NCBI RefSeq assembly: GCF_003067705.1
Contig: NZ_QANL01000001.1
Coordinates: 620,001 to 684,000, forward strand
Direction: 5' to 3'
Origin: Planctomonas deserti
Lineage (GTDB): Bacteria; Actinomycetota; Actinomycetes; Actinomycetales; Microbacteriaceae
Length of the DNA stretch: 64,000 nt
Position numbers and translations under genes: made by a program. Shown here piece by piece: positions 46,360 to 56,845 of the stretch; positions within the stretch are counted from its first letter, which is position 1; each line of letters opens with the position of its first letter. The notes under the pieces are model-generated. The model did not search any database. It was not told where the DNA came from and saw only the letters and a list, made by a program, of their open reading frames with translations.

Positions 46360-47504
46360 CCGATCGTGGGACTCCTGGCGTGGCCGGCGTGCTGCTCGGC
46401 ATCGACCGCCTCATCGACGGCGCCGGCTACGACGGGCCGGCCTGGCTTCGCGTCGAGGACGGCGTCATCGCGGACCGCGGCGTCGGCACCGGAGCGGGCC
46501 CAGGGTATCCGCGCGTCGACGCCCGGCTCGGCACCGTGGTGCCGGGCTTCGTCGACGCTCACGTGCACGGCGCGGTGGGCGCCGACTTCGGCGCCGTGGG
46601 CGTCGATCCGCAGCCCGCCATCGACTTCCACGCGGCCGCGGGCAGCACCACCCTGCTCGCCTCGATCGCGACGAGCGAGCTCCCCCTCACCATCGCCCGG
46701 CTGCGCGAGCTCGCGCCGCTCGTCCGCGCCGGTCGCCTCGCGGGCGTCCACCTCGAAGGCCCCTTCCTGTGCCACGAGCGTCGTGGCGCCCACGACCCCG
46801 CGCTGCTCCGCGATCCCGACCCGGCGTCGGTCGACGCCCTCCTCGACGCGGCGGAGGGCACCCTCTCGATGATCACCATCGCGCCCGAGCTGCCCGGCGC
46901 TCTGGCCGCCATTGAGACGCTGGTGGCCGCGGGCGTCGTCGTCGCGCTCGGGCACACCGCCGCATCGGCCGATCAGATGCGCCGCGGCATCGACGCGGGC
47001 GCCACCGTCATCACCCACGTCTTCAACGGCATGCCGCCGATGCATCATCGCGCCCCCGGCCCCGTCGGCGTCGCGTTGACCGACGACCGCCTCACCGTCG
47101 AGGTGATCGGCGACGGGCACCACCTGGAGGACGAGGCGGTGGACGTGGTGCGCGGAAGCGCCGCGGGGCGCATGACCCTGGTCTCCGACGCCATGGCCGC
47201 GACGGGTCTGGGCGACGGCGTGTACGAGATGGGCGGCACGACCGTCGTCGTGACCGATGGCGTCGCCAATCTGGCCGACAACTCCTCCCTCGCCGGGAGC
47301 ACGACCACGGTCGGCGGTTCCGTCGCCCGCCTCCTTCGCCGGGGAGCGGACGCCGCCGAGATCGCCTCGATCACGAGCATCCGGCCCGCCCTCGCGCTCG
47401 GGCTCGACGGCCACGCGCTCGCCATCGGTGCTCCCGCCGATCTCGTCGAGCTGGGCCCGGCGGGCGTCGCGAGGACCATGAGGGCGGGCACATGGCTCGG
47501 GTAG
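46356..47504 (+). CDS. nagA: N-acetyl-amino-sugar-6-phosphate deacetylase (NagA/AgaA-like)
   Basis: 382 residues from GTG 46356. GFVDAHVHGAVGADF (metal His-X-His), HLEGPFL, the metal-binding His in ALGHTAAS, THVFNGM and the catalytic Asp in LVSDAMAATG are all in place. Removes acetate from GlcNAc-6-P or GalNAc-6-P. Its last 13 nt overlap the kinase gene that follows. Confidence 0.88.
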   Translation: MTDRGTPGVAGVLLGIDRLIDGAGYDGPAWLRVEDGVIADRGVGTGAGPGYPRVDARLGTVVPGFVDAHVHGAVGADFGAVGVDPQPAIDFHAAAGSTTLLASIATSELPLTIARLRELAPLVRAGRLAGVHLEGPFLCHERRGAHDPALLRDPDPASVDALLDAAEGTLSMITIAPELPGALAAIETLVAAGVVVALGHTAASADQMRRGIDAGATVITHVFNGMPPMHHRAPGPVGVALTDDRLTVEVIGDGHHLEDEAVDVVRGSAAGRMTLVSDAMAATGLGDGVYEMGGTTVVVTDGVANLADNSSLAGSTTTVGGSVARLLRRGADAAEIASITSIRPALALGLDGHALAIGAPADLVELGPAGVARTMRAGTWLG

Positions 47505-48442
47505 TCGTCCTCACGCCGAACCCCGCGGTCGACGTGACCTACGAGGTCGCCGAGCAGCGCATCGGCGAGACCGTGCGGGTCTCCGGGGTCACGCGGCGCC
47601 CCGGCGGCAAAGGCCTGAACGTCGTGGCGGTTCTGCGGCGGCTCGGCGTGCCCGCCGTCGCCCTGCAGCCGCTCGGCGGGGCCACCGGACGATGGATCGA
47701 GGAGTCCCTACGGGAAGCCGGGATCGACGCGGTCGTCGTTCCCGCCCCCGGGGACACCCGGACCACCGTCGCCGTCGTCGACGGGCGAACCCACCCGACG
47801 CTCTACGCGGAGCCCGGCGACGCCCTCCCCGAGACCACCTGGCGCGAGCTCGCGGACGCCGTTGCTCGGCTCTGCGAGCCCGGCGGATTCCTCATCGTGT
47901 CCGGCTCCTTCCCCCCGGGCACGGCACCCGAGCGGCTGGCGGCCGTCATCGGGGCCGGCCGGAACGCCGGTGCCCGGGTGATCGCCGACACGAGCGGCGA
48001 CGCGCTTCTCGCCGCCGCGGACGCCGGTGCCGACATCGTCAAGCCCAACGAGGCCGAGGCTATGGAGGCGACCGCAACAGGCACCCTCGACGCCGCGGCC
48101 GCCGCGCTGCTGGACCGTGGGGCCGGGACCGTCGTGGTCTCCCGCGGCGCCGACGGGCTCGGCGCGCTCGAAGCCGACGGCTCGCGCCACCGCCAGCCCG
48201 CCGTCCCCGGCGTCCGGGGCAACCCGACCGGCGCCGGTGACGCCGCCACAGCGGGCCTCGTGGCCGCCCTGCACTCCGGCCTTCCGCTCGCCGAGGGCCT
48301 GCGCTGGGCATCCGTCGTCGGCGCGGCCGCCGTGCTCGCCCCGGTGGCGGGCAGCATCAACGTCGCCGACCTCCCCCCGCTCGCGGACCGGCTCCCCGCC
48401 GGGGACCGCCCGGCCCTTCCCCTTCCCATCCCCACGAGGTGA
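47492..48442 (+). CDS. PfkB-family tagatose-6-phosphate / 1-phosphofructokinase
   Basis: 316 residues. Opening LTPNPAVDVTYEV and GGKGLNVVAVLRRLG are those of the LacC/FruK group, and the ATP-site NPTGAGDAATAGLV has the catalytic Asp. In this operon, phosphorylation of tagatose-6-phosphate to the 1,6-bisphosphate is the likelier reaction. GTGA overlap with the aldolase gene. Confidence 0.85.
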   Translation: MARVVVLTPNPAVDVTYEVAEQRIGETVRVSGVTRRPGGKGLNVVAVLRRLGVPAVALQPLGGATGRWIEESLREAGIDAVVVPAPGDTRTTVAVVDGRTHPTLYAEPGDALPETTWRELADAVARLCEPGGFLIVSGSFPPGTAPERLAAVIGAGRNAGARVIADTSGDALLAAADAGADIVKPNEAEAMEATATGTLDAAAAALLDRGAGTVVVSRGADGLGALEADGSRHRQPAVPGVRGNPTGAGDAATAGLVAALHSGLPLAEGLRWASVVGAAAVLAPVAGSINVADLPPLADRLPAGDRPALPLPIPTR

Positions 48443-49278
48443 CCATGACCAGCACATCGACTCTCGATCTCGTCGCGGAGGCGCGGAACGCCCGCACCGG
48501 ACTCGGCGCCTTCAACGTGGTGCTCCTCGAGCACGCCGAGGCGATCGTCGCCGGCGCCGAGCGCGCCGGTCAGCCGGTCGTGCTCCAGATCAGCCAGAAC
48601 TGCGCGCGCTACCACGGCACGTTCGAGCCCATCGCGCTGGCGAGCCTCGCCATCGCGCGCGCCGCATCCGTGCCCGCGATCGTGCACCTCGACCACGCCG
48701 AGGACGTCGCCCTCGTGCACGCCGCCGTGGACCTCGGGGTGCAGAGCGTCATGTTCGACGGCTCTCACCTCCCCTACGACGAGAACGTTGCGACGACCCG
48801 CGCCGTCGTCGAGCACTGCCACGCGCGCGGCGTGCTCGTGGAGGCGGAGCTCGGGGAGGTCGGCGGAAAGGACGGCGTCCACGCGCCCGGGGTGCGGACG
48901 GATCCGGGGGACGCCGCCGCCTTCGTGGCGGCCACCGGCGTCGACTCCCTCGCCGTCGCCGTGGGCACGTCGCACGCCATGACCTCGCGCGTCGCGTCGG
49001 TGGACCGTGACCTCGTCGCCGCCCTCGCGGCGGCAGTCCGAGTGCCGCTCGTGCTGCACGGCTCGTCCGGTCTCAGCGACGAGGAGCTGATGGGCGCCGT
49101 GCGCGCGGGCATGACGAAGATCAACATCTCGACCCACCTGAACGGGCTGTTCACGGCCGAGGTCCGGGCCGCGCTCGGGGCGGACGAGGCGCTTGTCGAT
49201 CCGCGCAAGTACGTCGCACCCGCCCGCGCGGCGGTGGCGGACGAGGTGGAGCGCCTGCTCCGCCTCCTCGCCGCGTAG
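48439..49278 (+). CDS. Class II ketose-bisphosphate aldolase (tagatose/fructose)
   Basis: 279 residues, zinc-dependent. GLGAFNVVLLEHAEAIV, the zinc-site HLDHAEDV, VEAELGEVGG, GTSHAM, LHGSSGLSDEEL and KINISTHLN are canonical. GatY/KbaY and FbaA are alike here, so substrate is judged from the operon: tagatose-1,6-bisphosphate to DHAP and glyceraldehyde-3-phosphate. Last gene of the operon. Confidence 0.88.
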   Translation: MTMTSTSTLDLVAEARNARTGLGAFNVVLLEHAEAIVAGAERAGQPVVLQISQNCARYHGTFEPIALASLAIARAASVPAIVHLDHAEDVALVHAAVDLGVQSVMFDGSHLPYDENVATTRAVVEHCHARGVLVEAELGEVGGKDGVHAPGVRTDPGDAAAFVAATGVDSLAVAVGTSHAMTSRVASVDRDLVAALAAAVRVPLVLHGSSGLSDEELMGAVRAGMTKINISTHLNGLFTAEVRAALGADEALVDPRKYVAPARAAVADEVERLLRLLAA

Positions 49279-49339
49279 CCACCGGGTAGCGACAGTCGGA
49301 TCCCGCACGTCCCCGAGCCACACGGTACCTGGGCCACAC

Positions 49340-49460
49340 GGTCCCTGAGCCTGTCGAAGGGACGCTACCCGCCCGATCCACGGGCACGTCACGTCGCTTC
49401 GACGAGCTCAGCGACCGTGGGGAGGGCTCAGCGACCGTGGGAAGGCTCGGCGACCGTGGC
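49340..49460. repeat. Bipartite hairpin repeat with extra half-copies
   Basis: A complete copy at 49340-49418 (GTCCCT hairpin, 30-bp spacer, GTCGCT hairpin) followed by CTCAGCGACCGTGG fragments, between the aldolase gene and a convergent membrane-protein gene. Confidence 0.8.
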
Positions 49461-49462
49461 GG

Positions 49463-50233
49463 CTACGCCGCGGGGGCGGGGCGGCGCAGGGCGTGTGCCA
49501 TCCACCACCAGATGAGCGCGCCCACGACCGCGAACACCACGAGGGACACCACGAGACTCACGACCACGAGGGCGATGCCCGTGCCGAAGCCGACCGCGGA
49601 CGCGTCCGGGACGGTGGCGCCCGGAGCGGGGAACAGGGAGGAGAGGGAGAGGGTCCCGACGACCTGACCGAGCACCGACAGCACGGACGACACGATCACG
49701 AGCGCCGGGATCGCGATGCCGACCGAGCTCCAGGTCACGGCCCACGGGCGCACGACGTCGTGCGCACGCAGGATCCAGAAGGACGTGAGGATGCCGAGCA
49801 CGAGGATCACCAGCCCGAGGAGCCCTGCGCCGGCCAACCATGCCGGCGCGTTGACGGTCTCGAGCAGCTCGAACACTCCCCGCGCCTGCGGATCGATGCG
49901 CACGTCGTCGGCGCCCCGGGACGCGGCCGTCACCAAAGCGGAGAAGAAGGCGAGGATGACGCCGAGCACGATGGCGGCGAGGAGCATCGAGCCGCCGAGA
50001 TTGACGAGGTTGAGCGACACGGCACCGGCGATGAAGGCGCCGCGCTTCTGCCGCGGCTGGAGCGGCGGCGCCGGCGGACGCGCGGGCACCGCCGCATGCT
50101 GCTGTCCACCGAAGGGCGGCCGGTTCTGCGGGTGCTGTCCGTACTGAGGCTGCCCGTACTGCGGGGGCTGCCCGTACTGCGGCTGCCCGTACTGGGGCGG
50201 TGTTCCCTGCGGGTGCTCCGGCGGCATCGTCAT
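49463..50233 (-). CDS. Membrane protein with proline/tyrosine-rich N-terminus
   Basis: 256 residues. An N-terminal cytoplasmic tail (1-65) carries repeated PQYGQ units, then four membrane segments (about 68-100, 125-160, 165-190, 215-245). Such tails are common in actinobacterial membrane proteins of unknown role. No catalytic motif. Confidence 0.65.
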   Translation of the reverse strand: MTMPPEHPQGTPPQYGQPQYGQPPQYGQPQYGQHPQNRPPFGGQQHAAVPARPPAPPLQPRQKRGAFIAGAVSLNLVNLGGSMLLAAIVLGVILAFFSALVTAASRGADDVRIDPQARGVFELLETVNAPAWLAGAGLLGLVILVLGILTSFWILRAHDVVRPWAVTWSSVGIAIPALVIVSSVLSVLGQVVGTLSLSSLFPAPGATVPDASAVGFGTGIALVVVSLVVSLVVFAVVGALIWWWMAHALRRPAPAA

Positions 50234-50321
50234 GTGCTCACCCTAGGAGCGAAGCGCGCCGGAATCATCCCGTCACCGCGTCGCATCGTCACGATCACGG
50301 GACCGCTTGCGCGAGCGGCGG

Positions 50322-50759
50322 CTACTCCTCGGGGAGGAGCGGCCGCCACACCACGATGTCGGTGGGCCGCTGGGCACGGGTGCCCGCGCGCAAGGAGATG
50401 ACGTTGCCGTCACCGCGCGCCGCGAAGACGCGGCGACCGGGCCGGTTGAGCAGCTCGTCGGCCAGCGCGCCCTCCAGCTCGCGCACGCGGTGGCGCAGCG
50501 CGACGACCTCGTTCTCGAGCTGCAGGATGCGCGCGATGCCCTCGAGGCTCACGCCCTCGGCGCCGAGCCGGGCCACCTCGCGCAGCTGCAGGATGTCGCG
50601 CATCGAGTACCGGCGCGACTTCCCCGCGGTGCGGGTCGGGCTCACGAGGCCGAGACGGTCGTACTGGCGCAGCGTCTGGGGGTGCATGCCCGCGAGCTCG
50701 GCGGCGACGGAGATCCCGAACACGGGAGCGTTCTCGTCCATGGAACCGGTGTCGCTCAT
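50322..50759 (-). CDS. hspR: HspR, MerR-type repressor of heat-shock genes
   Basis: 145 residues. MerR winged helix FGISVAAELAGMHPQTLRQYDRLGLVSPTRT, a helical dimerisation segment and the C-terminal DIVVWRP, as in other HspR proteins. Represses through HAIR sites, with DnaK as co-repressor in studied actinobacteria. 20 nt after dnaJ, behind GGAGGGG. Confidence 0.9.
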   Translation of the reverse strand: MSDTGSMDENAPVFGISVAAELAGMHPQTLRQYDRLGLVSPTRTAGKSRRYSMRDILQLREVARLGAEGVSLEGIARILQLENEVVALRHRVRELEGALADELLNRPGRRVFAARGDGNVISLRAGTRAQRPTDIVVWRPLLPEE

Positions 50760-50779
50760 GATCCCCTCCGCCTTCCTCG

Positions 50780-51784
50780 TCAGACCGAACGGGCCCGTTC
50801 GATCAGGTCCGCCCGCGGGTTCTCCTGCGGTCCGCCGGTCAGGAACGCCTGCAGCGCCTCACGCTGGGCGTCCGTGAGCCGGCCGGGCACGGCGACCTCG
50901 ATGCGCGCGAGCAGGTCGCCCTCGCCCTTCGCGGTCTTCACGCCCCTGCCCTTCACGCGCAGGATCTTTCCGCTCGACGTGCCGGGTGCCACCTTGAGTC
51001 GCACCGGGTCCCCGCCGAGCGTCGGCACCTCGATGGTCGCGCCGAGCGCGGCCTCCGCGAACGTCACGGGCACGTTGACCCGCAGATTCAAGCCGTCACG
51101 CTCGAAGACCGGGTGCTTGCGTACGGACACGGTGAGGATGAGATCGCCCGCTGCTCCGCCGTCGGGACTGGCCTGCCCCTTGCCGGGCACGCGGATCTTC
51201 TGACCGTCCGTGACGCCGGCCGGGATGCGCACGTTGATGGGCTTCCCGTCCGACGTCTGTAGGTGGACCGTGTCGCCCTTGGTCGCGGTGACGAAGTCGA
51301 TCGTCGTGCTCGCCGTGACGTCGCGACCCGGCGTGGGTCCGCCGAAGCCGCGGAAGCCGCCCGAGGGCTGGCCGAAGCCGCCGCCCCCTCCGCCGCCGAA
51401 CATGCCGCCGAGGATGTCCTCGAAGCTGCCGCCCTGCGGGTAGGAGGTGCGGCCGCCGCGGGAACCGCCGCCGAACATGCTGCCGAAGACGTCCTCGAAG
51501 CCACCGGTGCCGCCGCCCGCCCCCGAGGGGGCGCTGAACCGCGCGCCGGTTCCCATGGCGCGGATCTGGTCGTACTCGGCCCGCTGGGCGGAGTCGCTCA
51601 GCACCGAGTGCGCCTCGCTGATCTCCTTGAACCGCGCCTCGGCGGCAGCATCACCCGGATTCGCGTCCGGGTGATACTTCCGCGCGAGCTTGCGATAGGC
51701 CTTCTTCAGGTCGGCCTCGGACACGTCCTTGGGGACGCCGAGGACCTTGTAGAAGTCCTTGTCGAACCAGTCCTGACTAGCCAT
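50780..51784 (-). CDS. dnaJ: DnaJ-type co-chaperone without zinc centre
   Basis: 334 residues. J domain with the HPD motif in KYHPDANPGDAA, a Gly/Phe-rich region (about 80-140), then the substrate-binding beta domains. The CXXCXGXG zinc repeats are absent, so this is a type II (CbpA-like) DnaJ as usual for the hspR operon. Overlaps grpE by 8 nt. Confidence 0.9.
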   Translation of the reverse strand: MASQDWFDKDFYKVLGVPKDVSEADLKKAYRKLARKYHPDANPGDAAAEARFKEISEAHSVLSDSAQRAEYDQIRAMGTGARFSAPSGAGGGTGGFEDVFGSMFGGGSRGGRTSYPQGGSFEDILGGMFGGGGGGGFGQPSGGFRGFGGPTPGRDVTASTTIDFVTATKGDTVHLQTSDGKPINVRIPAGVTDGQKIRVPGKGQASPDGGAAGDLILTVSVRKHPVFERDGLNLRVNVPVTFAEAALGATIEVPTLGGDPVRLKVAPGTSSGKILRVKGRGVKTAKGEGDLLARIEVAVPGRLTDAQREALQAFLTGGPQENPRADLIERARSV

Positions 51785-52403
51785 CTGCCGGCGTGTCCAC
51801 TACCACCTTCGCTGCACGAAGCAGCGTCTCTCCGATGAAGTACCCGCTCTCCACGACGTCGGCGACCGTCTGCACGGTGACCTCGGGGTTGGGCTTCTGG
51901 AAGATCGCCTCGTGCACGGTCGGGTCGAAGGGGTCGCCCACGGTTCCGACAGCGGTGAGGCCGATGCGCTCGACCCCGGCCCGCAGCTTCTGAGCGATCG
52001 CGGTGAACGCGGAGCCCTCCGTGAGGTCGCCGTGCTTCTCCGCCCGGTCGAGGTCGTCGAGCACGGGCAGCAGGATCTTCACGACGTCGCCGACGGCGCG
52101 GGTGCGCTCGACCTCGCGGTTCGCCTCGGTGCGCTTGCGGTAGTTGGCGTACTCCGCCGTCACCCGCCGCAGGTCCTCGAGGTGCTCGTCCGTGGGGGCC
52201 CGCTTGGCCTCGGCCTCCGCCTGGAGGAGCGACTCGAGCTCCTCGTCCAGCTCGGTAGACGTCTCGACGTCGGGGCCCTCGGCCTCGACGAACTGGGCGT
52301 CGTCGACCGGCTGGCCGGTGGCCGGGTCCGGAGCCGTGGCCCCGGACCCGTCCTCGGCGCGACCGTCCTCGAACTCGTCGTTGTTGGACTTGTCGGTCGT
52401 CAT
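51777..52403 (-). CDS. grpE: GrpE nucleotide exchange factor
   Basis: 208 residues. Acidic disordered N-terminus, coiled-coil helix (about 60-110) with TAEYANYRKRTEANREVERTR, and a C-terminal beta domain with GDPFDPTVHEAIFQ. Releases ADP from DnaK. Starts 2 nt after the dnaK stop. Confidence 0.93.
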   Translation of the reverse strand: MTTDKSNNDEFEDGRAEDGSGATAPDPATGQPVDDAQFVEAEGPDVETSTELDEELESLLQAEAEAKRAPTDEHLEDLRRVTAEYANYRKRTEANREVERTRAVGDVVKILLPVLDDLDRAEKHGDLTEGSAFTAIAQKLRAGVERIGLTAVGTVGDPFDPTVHEAIFQKPNPEVTVQTVADVVESGYFIGETLLRAAKVVVDTPADG

Positions 52404-52405
52404 GC

Positions 52406-54277
<1,872 letters not shown>

Positions 54278-54344
54278 ATGCGTGTATCTCCTTGTTGAGC
54301 GAGCTTGTCCTGAGAAAGCCGGTGTAACGAAAGTCTTGTCGAGA

Positions 54345-54365
54345 CTTGAGCCTCGATGACTCAAG
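54345..54365 (-). promoter_or_regulatory. HAIR operator (HspR site) of dnaK
   Basis: CTTGAGC, 7 bp, ACTCAAG is one base from the HspR consensus. It is followed by TTTAC, exactly as at the clpB site. This links the two chaperone transcripts in one regulon with autoregulation of hspR. Confidence 0.85.
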
Positions 54366-54480
54366 TTTACTCCGGGCGGTTTCGGCGTCAAGTCGAGAGC
54401 GGAAAACTTGAGCGTTACCGGCTCAACTCCCACCGGCCTGCCAGGCATCCCCGATCCCGACGGGCGCGCGCCCCGCGCTC

Positions 54481-54486
54481 TAGGGT
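54481..54486 (+). promoter_or_regulatory. -10 element, leaderless promoter
   Basis: TAGGGT lies 6 nt before ATG 54493; no ribosome binding site. Confidence 0.5.
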
Positions 54487-54492
54487 TGGGGC

Positions 54493-55266
54493 ATGACAAT
54501 CGAGTCCCGCGGGAGCGACCTGGTCGCCCTGCACTATGCGCCCGAGCTCCTCCAGGTCGTCAACGTCTGGGACGTCGTGTCGGCTACCGCCGTCGCGGCG
54601 CTGCCCGAGACCCGGGCGCTGGCGACGGCCAGCCACTCCATCGCCGCGACCTTCGGCTACGAGGACGGCGAGAACATCCCCCTCGACCTGCACCTCGACA
54701 TGATCGCCCGCATCGTCTCCGCCGTCGACGTTCCCGTCTCCGCGGACCTCGAGGCCGGCTACGGGGACGCCGGAGAGACGATCCGCCGCGCCATCGGCGT
54801 CGGCGTCGTGGGCGCGAACCTCGAGGACCAGATGAAGCCGCTGGACGAGTCGCTCGCCTCTGTCGAGGCCGCGGTGAAGGCCGCTCAGGCCGAGGGCATC
54901 GAGTTCGCGCTGAACGCCCGCACCGACGCCTTCCTCCGCGCCGGGGACACGCCCGCCGAGGAGGTGCTGGCCGAGGCCATCGCCCGCGGGCGCGCGTACC
55001 TCGACGCCGGCGCGACCTGCGTGTTCGTGCCCGGGCTCCTCGACGAGCCCACCGTCACGCAGCTGGTCGAGGCGCTGGGGAAGCAGCGGATCAGCGTCAT
55101 CGGCGTGCCCGGATCGCTCGCCCCGAAGACGTTCGAGGAGCTCGGCGTCGCCCGCATCTCCTACGGCCCGTGGACCCAGCGCGTCGCGCTGACCGCGCTG
55201 CAGGACGCGGCGACGACGCTCTACGCCGGCGGCGCGCTGCCGGAGGGAACCCGCCCCCTCAACTGA
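54493..55266 (+). CDS. Isocitrate lyase / PEP mutase superfamily protein
   Basis: 257 residues, TIM barrel. [15 protein letters not shown] at the N-terminus, [14 protein letters not shown] (metal-binding acids), [25 protein letters not shown] and [14 protein letters not shown] match the PEP mutase-like branch. It lacks the KKCGH loop of true isocitrate lyase. A carboxyvinyl-phosphonate phosphonomutase or oxaloacetate-hydrolase-like activity is possible; no phosphonate genes are nearby. Confidence 0.8.
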   Translation: MTIESRGSDLVALHYAPELLQVVNVWDVVSATAVAALPETRALATASHSIAATFGYEDGENIPLDLHLDMIARIVSAVDVPVSADLEAGYGDAGETIRRAIGVGVVGANLEDQMKPLDESLASVEAAVKAAQAEGIEFALNARTDAFLRAGDTPAEEVLAEAIARGRAYLDAGATCVFVPGLLDEPTVTQLVEALGKQRISVIGVPGSLAPKTFEELGVARISYGPWTQRVALTALQDAATTLYAGGALPEGTRPLN

Positions 55267-55299
55267 GCGCGGGCGGCGCCGTCCACGCTCGCGGGGCCA

Positions 55300-55560
55300 C
55301 CACGGTCGCTGACGCTCCCACGGTCGCTGAGCCCCCACGGTCGCTGAGCCCCCACGGTCGCTGAGCTGCCAGGTCGCTGAGCTTGTCGAAGCGACGAAAC
55401 GTCCCTTCGACAGGCTCAGGGACCGGGTGTTCCTGCGCTCGCGGGCGGACGCGAGTGCGTCCCTTCGACAGGCTCAGGGACCGTGTGTTCCTGCGCTCGC
55501 GGGCGGACGCGTGTGCGTCCCTTCGACAGGCTCAGAAACCGTGCGGACCGAGGGACCGTG
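55300..55560. repeat. Bipartite hairpin repeats and 58-bp tandem duplication
   Basis: A run of GGTCGCTGAG halves, one complete copy (about 55371-55425) and a 58-bp duplication starting at 55427 and 55485 with GTGTTCCTGCGCTCGCGGGC followed by a GTCCCT half-hairpin. Accounts for the 308-bp gap; no gene. Confidence 0.8.
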
Positions 55561-55574
55561 CGGGCCGTGCGGCG

Positions 55575-56582
55575 CTAGGGGCGGGGCGGGCGGCAGCGGA
55601 GGATCGACGCCGTGCCGCTCACGCTCACCGCGCCGGCGGAGAACGGCAGCAGAAGGGTGTCACCCGCGGTGACCGTCGTCGCGGTTCCGCCGGCATCCGT
55701 GACGGTCCCCTCGCCCTCGAGCACGACGAGGATCGAGAAGCCCGGCTCCATCGTTCCGCTCGCGGCAGCACCCGTGTCGATGCGCTCCAGCCGGAAGTAC
55801 TCGCCCGCGGCGGTCGGCAGCAGTGCGGCAGCACCCGCGCGGGTCACGACGCCGGCGACATCACCGTCGTCCCAGGCGCTGCGGTTCACGGCCTCGAGTG
55901 CGCGGTCGAAGCCGAGCGTGAGATGCCCCTCCTCGAGCCCGTCGACGTCGAAGCCGTCCCACTCGAGGAGGATGGAGAGGTCCTCGGGCTCCTGCACCTC
56001 GACGACGAACGTTCCCTCGCCCAGCGCGTGCGGGGTGCCCTGGGGCACGAACACGGTGTCCCCGGCGGACACCTCGACGACGTTGAGCGCGCCGAACAGC
56101 GCCTGGGTGTGCTGTGCGTCGACCCAGCGGTGCAGCACCTCGGCGGGCATCTCCTCGCGGAAGCCCACTCCCACGGATCCGCCGTCGACCACGTACCAGG
56201 CCTCCGCCTTGCCGTGCTTCCGGGAGAGCTCGCGCGCGGCGAAGTCGGTGCCCGGGTGCACGTGCACGGGCAGGCGCTGGCCGGCGTGCAGGAGCTTGAC
56301 CAGCAGCATGGGGTCGTCGCCGTACCGGGCGACGTGCTCGTCCCCGAGCCAGGCGACGGGGTCGGCGGCGATGGCGTCGCGCAGCAGCGTGCCGTCGGGG
56401 AGGGTGCTCAACCCGAGCGAGTCCTCGCCGAACAGCGTCGTCGCCGACCCCACCCAGTCCTCGGGCACCCGCGCGTCGGGGCCGACCGGAGGCTGCCGCC
56501 GGAACCGCGCGATGCGATCGCCACCGAGGTAGAAGCGGTCCGGCGGCTGGTTCGGGCCCAGGGGGATGATCGGCAGCGTCAT
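55575..56582 (-). CDS. manA: Class I mannose-6-phosphate isomerase-like protein
   Basis: 335 residues. Zinc-site blocks LPVHVHPGTDFA and KAEAWYVVDGG, then FVPQGTPHALGEGTFVVEVQ. Interconverts mannose-6-P and fructose-6-P, feeding GDP-mannose. Opening LGPNQPPDRFYLGGDRI is as in short actinobacterial class I enzymes. ATG start; no neighbour of related function. Confidence 0.8.
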   Translation of the reverse strand: MTLPIIPLGPNQPPDRFYLGGDRIARFRRQPPVGPDARVPEDWVGSATTLFGEDSLGLSTLPDGTLLRDAIAADPVAWLGDEHVARYGDDPMLLVKLLHAGQRLPVHVHPGTDFAARELSRKHGKAEAWYVVDGGSVGVGFREEMPAEVLHRWVDAQHTQALFGALNVVEVSAGDTVFVPQGTPHALGEGTFVVEVQEPEDLSILLEWDGFDVDGLEEGHLTLGFDRALEAVNRSAWDDGDVAGVVTRAGAAALLPTAAGEYFRLERIDTGAAASGTMEPGFSILVVLEGEGTVTDAGGTATTVTAGDTLLLPFSAGAVSVSGTASILRCRPPRP

Positions 56583-56663
56583 CCTCCGACGCTACCCGCG
56601 CCTTCCCCCGCCCGTCCCGCCTCCTCGGACACCCATCAAGCGCGCACACTCACATCCGGCCCG

Positions 56664-56821
56664 GTTCCGAATTCAGGCTCCACGGGGTCGGCCGAGTTCC
56701 GGATTCAGGCCCAGGTGCGACACGCCGCGTTTCGAGGCCTTCAGAAGCGGCGTGTCGCAGCACAGCCTGAATTGCGAACGCGGCAGCGCGGGCTGCGGGC
56801 ACGGGTACCTGAATTGTGAAC
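56664..56821. repeat. Symmetric repeat locus around a 13-bp hairpin
   Basis: GTTCCGAATTCAGG (56664) and GTTCCGGATTCAGG (56696) face CCTGAATTGCGAAC (56766) and CCTGAATTGTGAAC (56808). Between them TGCGACACGCCGC (56716-56728) pairs perfectly with GCGGCGTGTCGCA (56747-56759). Lies between manA and the convergent-facing TetR gene end. Confidence 0.85.
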
Positions 56822-56845
56822 GCGGAACCGGGGAAGGTGGCGGGC

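Noticed and set aside
54493-55266. True isocitrate lyase
   Set aside because: Too short and without the catalytic KKCGH loop; assigned to the PEP mutase-like branch instead.
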